Assembly (NCBI GenBank): GCA_965216105.1 | Contig: OZ244147.1 | Span: forward strand, 3,487,595-3,551,594 | Direction: 5' to 3' | DNA from: JAALLB01 sp017643495 | GTDB lineage: Bacteria > Pseudomonadota > Alphaproteobacteria > Rhizobiales > Rhizobiaceae | Length of the DNA stretch: 64,000 nt | In this document: positions 34,365 through 42,413 of the stretch, piece by piece | Layout: each line of letters opens with the position of its first letter | How positions within the stretch are numbered: the stretch's first letter is position 1 | Notes under the pieces: model-generated | Told to the model about the DNA's origin: nothing | Databases searched by the model: none | Seen by the model: the letters and a program-made list of their open reading frames with translations, nothing else | Made by a program: the position numbers and the translations under genes

Positions 34365-34586
34365 ATGAAGAAACTTCTTTTGGCCGTTACCGTCCTTGGC
34401 TTCGCATCAGGCAGTGCCCTGGCGCAGGCTTCATTCGAAAGCATTGATGCAGACCAGAATGGCGGTGTAACCCTTGAAGAAGCAAATGCCGCAGGTCTTC
34501 CTTGGACACCAGAACAGTTCAAGAGCGCCGACTCTGACCAGAACGGCATGCTTGATGCAGAGGAATTCGCGGCTGCCACGCAGTAA
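34365..34586 (+). CDS. Small secreted EF-hand calcium-binding protein
   Basis: A 73-residue precursor with a signal peptide (MKKLLLAVTVLGFASGSALA, cleavage about residue 20). Two canonical 12-residue EF-hand loops follow, at 28-39 (DADQNGGVTLEE) and 56-67 (DSDQNGMLDAEE). The mature protein of about 53 residues is little more than the EF-hand pair and is predicted to bind calcium in the periplasm. The GGAGATAGAAAC region provides its ribosome site. It ends in a 13-base stem terminator, so it is a single-gene unit. Confidence 0.88.
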   Translation: MKKLLLAVTVLGFASGSALAQASFESIDADQNGGVTLEEANAAGLPWTPEQFKSADSDQNGMLDAEEFAAATQ

Positions 34587-34607
34587 GAATTCCCCGTACC
34601 CTCCCGG

Positions 34608-34642
34608 AATACTGTCCCGGTCAATCCCGCCGGGGCAGTATT
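34608..34642 (+). terminator. Terminator after the EF-hand gene
   Basis: Thirteen-base arms at 34608-34620 and 34630-34642, with one wobble pair and a nine-base loop, are followed by TCATTATT. It lies 22 bases past the EF-hand stop and four bases before the end of arfB on the other strand, so it may serve both convergent genes. Confidence 0.75.
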
Positions 34643-34645
34643 TCA

Positions 34646-35074
34646 TTATTGGACATCGATCTTGCCGCTTCTCGTTTTCTTTAGCTGACCACGTTTTTTC
34701 TTGCCTTCCAGCCGGCGTTTTTTCGATGCAAGTGTGGGCCGTGTCGGCTTGCGCTTCTTTGGCACATATGCAGCTTTCCGGATCATGTTCTTGAGACGAT
34801 CCAGTGCTTCGCGACGGTTTGCCTCCTGCGTTCTGAAGCGCTCGGCTGATATGACAATCTCACCCGCACCGGTAACCCGCTGATCACCGCTCATCAGGAT
34901 TTTCTGCCTCACGTGTTCAGGCAGGTTTGGCGAGTTCCTTACATCAAAGCGCAGTTGTACAGCGCTTGCCACCTTGTTGACATTCTGCCCGCCCGGACCG
35001 CCAGAACGGATAAAGCGTTCAGTAATTTCCTGTTCATCCAGTGTTATTCTGGAGGTGATTTTGATTTTTGCCAT
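34646..35074 (-). CDS. arfB: Alternative ribosome-rescue peptidyl-tRNA hydrolase ArfB (YaeJ)
   Basis: ArfB releases peptides from ribosomes stalled without a stop codon. The 142-residue product carries the release-factor GGQ motif at residues 28-30 (IRSGGPGGQNVNK) and the long basic C-terminal tail (KKRKPTRPTLASKKRRLEGK) that enters the empty mRNA channel. Its length matches ArfB and not full release factors. It follows trmB by 59 bases on the same strand. Confidence 0.94.
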   Translation of the reverse strand: MAKIKITSRITLDEQEITERFIRSGGPGGQNVNKVASAVQLRFDVRNSPNLPEHVRQKILMSGDQRVTGAGEIVISAERFRTQEANRREALDRLKNMIRKAAYVPKKRKPTRPTLASKKRRLEGKKKRGQLKKTRSGKIDVQ

Positions 35075-35133
35075 GTTAACCAGTTAGGGTATTCGGCCCG
35101 GTCTGCAACCGCAAACAACGACCGGGGAGAGGC

Positions 35134-35841
35134 TCATGCGGATTTTCGAAAACGCAGGTAACAGGGCGTACGGCCTTCGCGAAGGGCTTTTGCCTCATAG
35201 CGGGTACGGGTCCAGCCCGGGAAAGGCTCCTCCCAGTCTTTGCAACAAGTTGCAAGCCACTCGAAACCTGCATGACGCTCACAATGCTCAAGCGTCCAGT
35301 TTACATAAGTCTCGATGTCGGAAGCAAAATGGAACAATCCACCGGGCTTCAAAACACGTGCTATGCGATCGAGGTTGCGCTGGCTGACAAAGCGGCGTTT
35401 CCAGTGCCGTTTCTTTGGCCACGGGTCCGGATAAAGCAGGTCAACGCGATCCAGACACGCTTCGGGAAGCCAATCCAGCAATGCTGTGGCGTCCTCATCA
35501 TAAAGCCTGATATTCTCTACACCGGCATCATCGATTGAAGCCAGCATCTTGGCCATTGAGTTGATGAAGGGTTCAACACCGACAAAGCCTGACCCGGGAT
35601 TGTTTTTTGCCTGATGAAGAAGGTGTTCTCCACCACCAAACCCGATCTCGAGAACCAGATGTGCAGGCTGGTGGGAGAAAACGGAAGTCAGGTCTGCAAC
35701 CGGCGTGGTCTGAGGATCAAGTCGCAAGGCCGGCAGCAGCGCATCCATCCGATGCTGCTGCTTGGGTGAAAGACCCTTGGCCTTGCGCCGGCCATAAAAT
35801 GCTTCCCAGCGACGAAAACCGGTGTTTCCGTTATCGCTCAT
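35134..35841 (-). CDS. trmB: tRNA (guanine(46)-N7)-methyltransferase TrmB
   Basis: TrmB makes m7G46 in the variable loop of tRNA. The 235-residue class I methyltransferase has the motif LVLEIGFGGGEHLLHQA and the family signature YPDPWPKKRHWKRRFV, followed by a C-terminal FHFASDIETYVNW segment. It follows metK by ten bases, an arrangement that pairs SAM synthesis with a SAM-using tRNA enzyme and is conserved in rhizobia. Confidence 0.96.
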   Translation of the reverse strand: MSDNGNTGFRRWEAFYGRRKAKGLSPKQQHRMDALLPALRLDPQTTPVADLTSVFSHQPAHLVLEIGFGGGEHLLHQAKNNPGSGFVGVEPFINSMAKMLASIDDAGVENIRLYDEDATALLDWLPEACLDRVDLLYPDPWPKKRHWKRRFVSQRNLDRIARVLKPGGLFHFASDIETYVNWTLEHCERHAGFEWLATCCKDWEEPFPGWTRTRYEAKALREGRTPCYLRFRKSA

Positions 35842-35851
35842 GCCGCACCGA

Positions 35852-37111
35852 TTATTTCAGGGCAGCCTTAAGCGCCTTGACCAGGTCTGTTTTTTCCCAC
35901 GTGAATCCACCACGCACTGCTTTGCGGCCGAAGTGACCATACGCAGCAGTCCGGGCATAGATGGGCCGGTTAAGGTCCAGATGTTTGCGAATTCCGGTTG
36001 GTGACAGGTCGATCACTTCACGAATTGCATCCTCAAGCCTGGAATCTTCAACCTTGCCGGTGCCATGCGTGTTTACATAGACCGACAGGGGCTGGGCAAC
36101 ACCAATCGCATAGGACAGCTGAATCGTGCATTTCTCGGCCAGTTTGGCAGCAACAATGTTCTTTGCCAGGTAGCGGGCGACGTAAGCTGCCGAGCGGTCA
36201 ACCTTGGTTGTATCCTTGCCGGAAAATGCCCCGCCACCATGCGGAGCAGCGCCACCATAGGTATCAACAATGATCTTTCGGCCGGTAAGACCGGCATCGC
36301 CGTCCGGACCACCAATGACGAATTTTCCGGTAGGATTGATGTACCATGCACAGTCATCGGCAATCGGCATGTCGCCCAATGCTTCGCGAATGTAGGGCTC
36401 GACCACCTGGCGTACCTTTGCGGAATCCCAGCTGTCATCCAGATGCTGTGTTGAAAGAACGATGCTGGTTACTTCAGCCGGTTCACCATTTTCATAACGG
36501 ATTGTTACCTGCGATTTTGCATCGGGGCCAAGTTTTCCGGCCTCGCCTTCACCATTTTTGCGGGCAGCGGCCAGTAATTCGAGAATCTTGTGGCTGTAAT
36601 AGATCGGAGCCGGCATGAGATCAGGCGTTTCAGTACAGGCATATCCGAACATGATACCCTGATCGCCAGCGCCTTCTTCCCCCTGCTTGTCGGAAGCATT
36701 GTCCACCCCTTGCGCAATGTCGGCTGACTGCGCATGCAGCAACACGTCAACTTTTGCGGTCTTCCAGTGGAAGCCGTCCTGCTCATAGCCGATGTCACGA
36801 ATCGCACGGCGGGCGGCAGAGCGGAAACGGCCAGGTGCAACTACCGGATTACCACTGGCATCCATCACCACATTGCCCTGCTTGTCTTTCTTGAAAAGCG
36901 TTTCGGGAACACGAACTTCGCCCGCTATGACAACACGGCCTGTTGTCGTCAGCGTTTCTGCTGCAACACGCACGCTCCAAGGATCCACACCCTGCTTGAT
37001 GGCTTCCTTGTAAACAAGATCAACTATCTCATCTGAAATGCGGTCGCAAACCTTGTCCGGATGTCCTTCGGAAACAGATTCGCTGGTAAAGTGGTAATTC
37101 TGGCGTGCCAT
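35852..37111 (-). CDS. metK: S-adenosylmethionine synthetase
   Basis: MetK makes S-adenosylmethionine from methionine and ATP. The 419-residue product has the N-terminal ESVSEGHPDKVCDRISD motif, the GEQGIMFGYA-type loop here as GDQGIMFGYAC, and the glycine-rich GGGAFSGKDTTKVDRS signature. The frame opens at 37117, but MARQNYHFTSES from 37111 is the family start. A palindrome 26 bases upstream may be the operator for a methionine-cycle regulator. trmB follows in the same operon. Confidence 0.97.
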   Translation of the reverse strand: MARQNYHFTSESVSEGHPDKVCDRISDEIVDLVYKEAIKQGVDPWSVRVAAETLTTTGRVVIAGEVRVPETLFKKDKQGNVVMDASGNPVVAPGRFRSAARRAIRDIGYEQDGFHWKTAKVDVLLHAQSADIAQGVDNASDKQGEEGAGDQGIMFGYACTETPDLMPAPIYYSHKILELLAAARKNGEGEAGKLGPDAKSQVTIRYENGEPAEVTSIVLSTQHLDDSWDSAKVRQVVEPYIREALGDMPIADDCAWYINPTGKFVIGGPDGDAGLTGRKIIVDTYGGAAPHGGGAFSGKDTTKVDRSAAYVARYLAKNIVAAKLAEKCTIQLSYAIGVAQPLSVYVNTHGTGKVEDSRLEDAIREVIDLSPTGIRKHLDLNRPIYARTAAYGHFGRKAVRGGFTWEKTDLVKALKAALK

Positions 37112-37136
37112 CAACATTCTCCGGGGTCGAGCCTTG

Positions 37137-37156
37137 ATATAAAGAAATCTTTATAT
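37137..37156. promoter_or_regulatory. Palindrome upstream of metK, candidate SahR-type operator
   Basis: ATATAAAGA (37137-37145) and TCTTTATAT (37148-37156) are perfect inverted arms around a two-base centre. As I recall, the proteobacterial SAH-responsive regulator SahR binds a palindrome containing ATAAAGAT-ATCTTTAT and controls methionine-cycle genes including metK. Position and arms fit, but I cannot check against a motif collection. Confidence 0.55.
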
Positions 37157-37235
37157 GCGATTGTTTGGATGTGTAATGTCGGTTTTGCGCCAAAAGGTCA
37201 AGAATTTGTTTGGCATTGTGAAAGTGAGGTAAATA

Positions 37236-37649
37236 TCAGCTGTCGTCATTTGCCAAGGAGCGAACCAGTTCGACGATTTTCTTGCGAACCTGTGGATCAC
37301 TGATCCGTACAAAGGCCCGGTTCAGGGCAATTCCTTCATTACTGGAAAGAAAATCAACGACATAAGCCGGATCCTCGCCCTCCGAAAGACCGGGCATGGC
37401 CTCCTTGGGCGATCCGGGAGCTCCCTCAAAGAAAAAGGAAATTGGCGTTTGCAGTATGGCAGAAATCTGTTGCAACCGGCTGGCTCCAATCCGGTTGGTG
37501 CCCTTTTCATATTTCTGGACCTGCTGGAAAGTTATACCCAGGCTGTCGCCGAGTTTTTCCTGGCTAAGACCGATCATGGTGCGGCGCAAGCGCACCCGAC
37601 TGCCGACATGAACATCTATGGGATTAGGTTTTTTGGGTGATCCTGCCAT
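37236..37649 (-). CDS. XRE-family (Cro/CI) regulator, PraR-like
   Basis: A 137-residue protein with a Cro/CI helix-turn-helix (GSRVRLRRTMIGLSQEKLGD to ITFQQVQKYEKGTNRIGASR, residues 16-58) and a hydrophobic SFFFEG segment. The sequence and its place between lnt and metK match the rhizobial PraR regulators, which repress quorum sensing and biofilm genes. The frame extends back to 37715, but MAGSPKKPNPIDVHVG at 37649 is the usual family start. Function beyond DNA binding is inferred. Confidence 0.85.
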   Translation of the reverse strand: MAGSPKKPNPIDVHVGSRVRLRRTMIGLSQEKLGDSLGITFQQVQKYEKGTNRIGASRLQQISAILQTPISFFFEGAPGSPKEAMPGLSEGEDPAYVVDFLSSNEGIALNRAFVRISDPQVRKKIVELVRSLANDDS

Positions 37650-37755
37650 GCGACCGCCTGTTATTCTTGTACCGTACCCATGAGTGGCTGTGACTTCAAT
37701 CCGGACCGCAGCCAACCGGAGTTACGGGTCAAAATGGCCCAAACAAGGGCATTTT

Positions 37756-39477
37756 TCAATCCATGCGCCCATATTTACCCGTTTTGCGTCCCGGTAACGG
37801 AATAATCCCGATCACTGCAAAGCAGGCAAAAACCACCCAGTGAAGATACGAAGCATGGGTAGCGAAAAAAGTTGACTGAAGCGCCTGTGGCAAACCGGAA
37901 TCAACAACACCCTTAATACCCAGCCCCAAGCGACCCAGCGTTCGGCCATACGGATCATAGACGCCGGAAATACCCGTATTGGAAACCCGTACCACAGGCA
38001 AACCTTCCTCGACAGCACGCAATACCGCCTGACGCTCATGCTGATAGGGGCCGGGCGTATTACCGAACCAGCCATCATTCGTAACATTAATCACCCATTG
38101 CGGACGCCCGGATTCGCCATTCCACAACTCATTGGAGAATATGATTTCATAACAAACCAGCGGCAGAAATGCCGGCCCCTTGCCTGATGAAAGAAGCTTC
38201 CTTGAGCTGCCCGGCTCAAAACCGCCTTCGAGTTTTGTCAACTGTCTCAAGCCAATGGATTCCGCCCATTTCTGGAAGGGCAGATATTCGCCAAAGGGAA
38301 CCAGATGTGTCTTGTCGGCAGCCGATACGATTTCACCCTGATCATTGATCAGATAAACGGAGTTGAAAACATAGTCACGGCCTGTTCCCGAAGAAGCCTC
38401 GCCACGTACAGCGCCTGTAATCAGACTGGTGCCTTCCGGCAACATCGCAGCAATTGATGCAAGCACATCGCGCCGGTTTGTGAGGAAAAAAGGAAAGGAT
38501 GATTCCGGCCAGATCAGGTGGGTTGTGCCGGAAAGCCCCTCCTTGCCATTTTCCCCGGCCATGGTCGATACATCAAGATAGGTCTTGATGATCTCAGCTT
38601 CCCTGGCCCGGTTGAACTTTTCCCTTTGCGGAATATTCGGTTGCATCAGCCTGAGGCTTACACCCTCCGCCATTGCCGTTTGCGAACCGGCCAGTCTTTG
38701 GAACCCGAACAGGAAGTGCCCAGCCAGCAATACAAACGCAAAGGTCACGAATGCGAACTGTCTGCGACGTGCATGCTCACTTCCCGGCACAAAGACAGCA
38801 AAGGCGGAAAACACCACCACGACAAATGCCGTCATCGCGTATGTACCCAACAAGCTGGCGGTTTGCATGGTTACCGGTGAAACATAGGCCGCTCCACCCA
38901 GCGGATTCCAGGGGAAGCCGGTTGCAACGAAGCTCCTGAGATATTCTGACAAAGTGAAGAATGCAGCGAGAATGAACAGCCGCCTTCCGTCACCTGCCCA
39001 GAACAGGCGCGCCAATGCGGTTGCGGCTCCCCAGAAACAGGCAAGAACGGCCGGAACCGCAATTATTGCGATCGGAAGCGCCCACATAAATCCCTGGGCA
39101 TCAACCAGGAATGCATTGCCGATCCACCAGAGGCCGGCCAGAAAATAACCGAACCCGAAGAAGAAACCGGGCAGAAACCCCATACGCAGGCGATGAAACA
39201 ATCCGTTGTCCGGATCGCTGGCTACGCCGTCCATTCCCCAGACCAGAACCGGAAATGTAAGAAACAGGATAAAAAACAGATCAAATGGTGGAGCGGCAAG
39301 TGCCGACACGGCGCCGGCCAAAAACAGGACCAGATAACGGAGCCAGCCTGAAAGCAAAATTACCCAGGCTGCAAACCGTTCGATTGTTCGGATAGCCGCG
39401 TTGATAGCCCTTCCCCCTGCCTGCTCACAATTTTCAATCCTGCAATACAGCAGCCGGCATGCTGCCAAGCGAATCAT
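37756..39477 (-). CDS. lnt: Apolipoprotein N-acyltransferase Lnt
   Basis: Lnt adds the third acyl chain to lipoproteins in the inner membrane. The 573-residue reading has about six N-terminal membrane segments, then a nitrilase-like periplasmic domain with the triad Glu in LIWPESSFPF, Lys in DKTHLVPFGEYLPF and Cys in LVCYEIIF. A last membrane helix closes the protein. The open frame begins at 39651, but the extra residues lack family character; the ATG at 39477 is preferred and still leaves about 35 residues before the first helix. It reads toward the XRE regulator and metK. Confidence 0.92.
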   Translation of the reverse strand: MIRLAACRLLYCRIENCEQAGGRAINAAIRTIERFAAWVILLSGWLRYLVLFLAGAVSALAAPPFDLFFILFLTFPVLVWGMDGVASDPDNGLFHRLRMGFLPGFFFGFGYFLAGLWWIGNAFLVDAQGFMWALPIAIIAVPAVLACFWGAATALARLFWAGDGRRLFILAAFFTLSEYLRSFVATGFPWNPLGGAAYVSPVTMQTASLLGTYAMTAFVVVVFSAFAVFVPGSEHARRRQFAFVTFAFVLLAGHFLFGFQRLAGSQTAMAEGVSLRLMQPNIPQREKFNRAREAEIIKTYLDVSTMAGENGKEGLSGTTHLIWPESSFPFFLTNRRDVLASIAAMLPEGTSLITGAVRGEASSGTGRDYVFNSVYLINDQGEIVSAADKTHLVPFGEYLPFQKWAESIGLRQLTKLEGGFEPGSSRKLLSSGKGPAFLPLVCYEIIFSNELWNGESGRPQWVINVTNDGWFGNTPGPYQHERQAVLRAVEEGLPVVRVSNTGISGVYDPYGRTLGRLGLGIKGVVDSGLPQALQSTFFATHASYLHWVVFACFAVIGIIPLPGRKTGKYGRMD

Positions 39478-39698
39478 GCCGACATCAGCATTGTCTAAAT
39501 CATCGCCATCCGCTTTGGAATCACCGCGGCTCAAGATCAACCGCTTTTGATCAAGGTGGATATGCCCGGAACTGATACAGCAAGACTGATCCGCAAGGAT
39601 GCGACAATCAGCTTTACCAGAACTGTTGTGATTTGGTCCGGAAAGGCTCAAAATGGAATTATAGACGGAATTTATTGCATTCCGGGAAAGGTGTTTCG

Positions 39699-41114
39699 AT
39701 GTTTGACGGCTTTTCAGCAGAACTTCTCGCGAGATTCCAGTTTGCCTTTACAATTTCGTTTCACATTATTTTTCCGGCTTTCTCCATCGGACTTGCAAGC
39801 TATCTGGCAGTATTGAATGCGCTCTGGCTGAAGACGGGCGATGAAAACTATCTGCACCTGTTCAACTACTGGAAAAAGATATTCGCACTTGCCTTTGGTA
39901 TGGGTGTCGTTTCCGGAATTGTCATGTCCTACCAGTTCGGTACAAACTGGAGCGTTTTTTCAGACAGAACCGGCCCGGTACTAGGGCCCCTCATGGCTTA
40001 TGAAGTTTTGTCCGCCTTCTTTCTCGAAGCCGGGTTTCTTGGCATCATGCTGTTTGGCAGGGAGCGGGTTGGCAACGGTTTGCACATGTTTGCCACGGCC
40101 ATGGTTGCTTTCGGCACACTGATTTCGGCAACCTGGATATTGTCTGTCAATTCATGGATGCAAACGCCGGCAGGCTACGCATTCAACGATGCCGGACAAT
40201 TCATTCCCGATGACTGGTGGGCAATTGTTTTCAATCCGTCCTTTCCTTACCGGCTGGTACACATGGTGCTCGCCGCCTATCTGACGACTGCATTCGTGGT
40301 GGCCGGCGTTGCGGGATGGCACCTACTGAAAGACCGCACGAACCCTTCGGTTCGCCGCATGTTCTCCATGGCAATGTGGATGGCAGCCATAGTCACACCG
40401 ATACAGATATTTGCCGGTGACCTGCATGGCCTCAACACGCTGGAACACCAACCAGTGAAGGTCATGGCGATGGAGGGACATTATGACAGCCATCCCGAAG
40501 GAGCCCCGCTTATCCTGTTCGGCATTCCGAACGAGGAAGAAAAGCGTATAGATTATGCGATTGAGATCCCGAAACTTTCCAGCCTCATTCTCAAGCATGA
40601 CCTGAATGCGCCGCTGGACGGGCTGGATACAATCCCTGATGATGAAGAACCGCCTGTTGCGATTGTTTTCTGGAGCTTCCGGATCATGCTGGCGATCGGG
40701 TTTGCCATGCTTGGCATCGGAATCTGGAGCCTTTGGCAACGGTGGCGCAAGAGGCTTTATGATGATACCTGGCTCAGCAGGGCAAGCGTGTTCATGGGCC
40801 CCATGGGTTTTGTGGCCGTGCTTGCCGGATGGATAACAACGGAAGTTGGTCGCCAGCCATTCACTGTATATGGCCTGATGCGCACCAGTGAATCCCTGGC
40901 GCCAATCGATGCGCCAGCAGTTGGCGCTTCCCTGCTGGCTTTCATCATTGTCTATTTCTTCGTCTTTGGAGCGGGTACTGTCTACATTCTGCGCCTGATG
41001 GCCCAGCCACCGAAACAGGACGAGAGCGACCGCATGGAAGGTCCGACCAGAGCTGCCGGTATTACGCCTATCCAGCAGGTGAAGCCGGAAACATCTGCAG
41101 CCCCGGCGGAATAG
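39699..41114 (+). CDS. cioA: Cytochrome bd-type quinol oxidase subunit I, cyanide-insensitive type (CioA)
   Basis: The bd oxidase takes electrons from quinol to oxygen. The 471-residue subunit I has the heme ligand region AFTISFHIIFPAFSIGLA near the N-terminus, the GLHMFATAMVAFGT segment, and the quinol-oxidase motif TEVGRQPFTVYGLMRT. The short loop between helices (short Q-loop) fits the CIO subgroup and not the E. coli CydA type. GGGAAAGG precedes the ATG; the frame opening at 39633 is an extension. cioB follows after ten bases. Confidence 0.95.
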   Translation: MFDGFSAELLARFQFAFTISFHIIFPAFSIGLASYLAVLNALWLKTGDENYLHLFNYWKKIFALAFGMGVVSGIVMSYQFGTNWSVFSDRTGPVLGPLMAYEVLSAFFLEAGFLGIMLFGRERVGNGLHMFATAMVAFGTLISATWILSVNSWMQTPAGYAFNDAGQFIPDDWWAIVFNPSFPYRLVHMVLAAYLTTAFVVAGVAGWHLLKDRTNPSVRRMFSMAMWMAAIVTPIQIFAGDLHGLNTLEHQPVKVMAMEGHYDSHPEGAPLILFGIPNEEEKRIDYAIEIPKLSSLILKHDLNAPLDGLDTIPDDEEPPVAIVFWSFRIMLAIGFAMLGIGIWSLWQRWRKRLYDDTWLSRASVFMGPMGFVAVLAGWITTEVGRQPFTVYGLMRTSESLAPIDAPAVGASLLAFIIVYFFVFGAGTVYILRLMAQPPKQDESDRMEGPTRAAGITPIQQVKPETSAAPAE

Positions 41115-41124
41115 GAGAGACACG

Positions 41125-42129
41125 ATGCCATTCGATCTAGCATTCATCTGGGCGGGAATCATTGCCTTTGCGGTACTTACCTATGTTGTGCTCGACGGTT
41201 TTGATCTGGGTGTCGGCATCCTGTTTCCGTTTGTACAAACGGAAAAGGATCGTGACGTAATGATGAATTCGGTTGCTCCAGTATGGGATGGCAACGAGAC
41301 CTGGCTGGTGCTCGGTGGCGGGGGGCTTTTTGCTGTTTTTCCCCTTGCCTATGCCGTGGTCATGCCTGCTCTGTACATACCGATCACAATGATGCTGCTC
41401 GCACTTGTTTTCCGGGGAGTTGCCTTTGAGTACCGCTGGAAAACCAAGCGCTGGAAACCCGTCTGGAACGTGGCCTTTTCAGGAGGGTCGGCCCTTGCTT
41501 CGCTGATGCAGGGTATTGCACTCGGTGCGCTGGTTCAGGGTATAGAAATCGAGGGACGTGCCTATGCAGGCGGATGGTGGGACTGGCTCACACCGTTTTC
41601 AATTGTAACCGGATTGGCCGTGGTGATCGGCTATGCCCTTCTCGGCTCAACCTGGCTGGTGATGAAAACGACAGGGGAACTCAATGAGAAGATGCGTGGA
41701 TACTCATGGATACTCGCTGCAGGGACACTGCTGTTCATCCTGCTGGTGAGCATTCTGACGCCGTTCCAGGACCCGGTTTATTTCCAGCGGTGGTTTGAAT
41801 TGCCCGGCATACTGTTCAGCATTTTCGTACCGTCACTGGTTGCGGTTATCAGCGCCATCTTGTTCTACGGGCTGAAAACGGGCCACGATGTATGGCCGTT
41901 CCTTGCTTCCCTGATGCTTTTTGTAGTGAGTTTCATCGGGATCGGCATCAGCTTTTACCCTCATATGGTTCCGCCTTCACTAACCATCTGGCAGGCGGCT
42001 GCACCCGATTCCAGTCTGCAATTCGCACTGGTGGGAACTATCGTCCTGGTACCCCTGATTCTGGGGTACACCGCATATGCCTACTGGGTGTTCAGAGGCA
42101 AGATTGATCCGGATGAAGGTTATCATTGA
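41125..42129 (+). CDS. cioB: Cytochrome bd-type quinol oxidase subunit II (CioB)
   Basis: Subunit II of the bd-type oxidase, 334 residues, nearly all membrane helices. It begins MPFDLAFIWAGIIAFAVLTY and has the CydB signature VLDGFDLGVGILFPF and the WDGNETWLVLGGGGLFAVFP segment. It is preceded by a GGAGAG site and follows cioA. Its stop codon TGA overlaps the ATG of the small DUF2474 gene. Confidence 0.96.
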   Translation: MPFDLAFIWAGIIAFAVLTYVVLDGFDLGVGILFPFVQTEKDRDVMMNSVAPVWDGNETWLVLGGGGLFAVFPLAYAVVMPALYIPITMMLLALVFRGVAFEYRWKTKRWKPVWNVAFSGGSALASLMQGIALGALVQGIEIEGRAYAGGWWDWLTPFSIVTGLAVVIGYALLGSTWLVMKTTGELNEKMRGYSWILAAGTLLFILLVSILTPFQDPVYFQRWFELPGILFSIFVPSLVAVISAILFYGLKTGHDVWPFLASLMLFVVSFIGIGISFYPHMVPPSLTIWQAAAPDSSLQFALVGTIVLVPLILGYTAYAYWVFRGKIDPDEGYH

Positions 42130-42239
42130 TGCAGGGTGGTAAATGGTACCGGCGCATTGGCTGGTTTGCCGTATACTGGATTGTATCTGTCGCTGTATTG
42201 GGACTTGTTGCATTCCTGATACGACTGGCAATAGGATAA
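42129..42239 (+). CDS. DUF2474 small membrane protein of the bd oxidase operon
   Basis: A 36-residue reading (MQGGKWYRRIGWFAVYWIVS at the start) whose ATG overlaps the cioB stop in TGATG. It has one hydrophobic helix from about residue 11 to 35 and a Trp/Tyr/Arg-rich N-terminus. DUF2474 proteins of this size are known to follow cioAB and may be the counterpart of CydX, the small subunit that stabilises bd oxidase. Overlap, composition and position together support a real gene despite its size. Confidence 0.85.
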   Translation: MQGGKWYRRIGWFAVYWIVSVAVLGLVAFLIRLAIG

Positions 42240-42413
42240 TTTCCCGAACCAGCGTTAACCATGTTTCCAGACCATCACAAAAACTGGCCATGATGACGAT
42301 GTTTTGAACCTGTCTTTATGCTGCCAATTTGATATGGTGACTCAAAAAATGGTGGCAAGAAAGGCCTTGCAATCCAACAGCATCGCCACATTTTCAGGTA
42401 ACGGACAATCATT

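Noticed and set aside
37112..37236. SAM riboswitch upstream of metK
   Set aside because: The short leader lacks the conserved SAM-II or SAM-I cores; a palindromic protein operator explains the visible structure better.
37756..39651. Full-length 631-residue reading of lnt from 39651
   Set aside because: The first 58 residues are not membrane-like or conserved; the family begins shortly before the first helix, so the start at 39477 is preferred.
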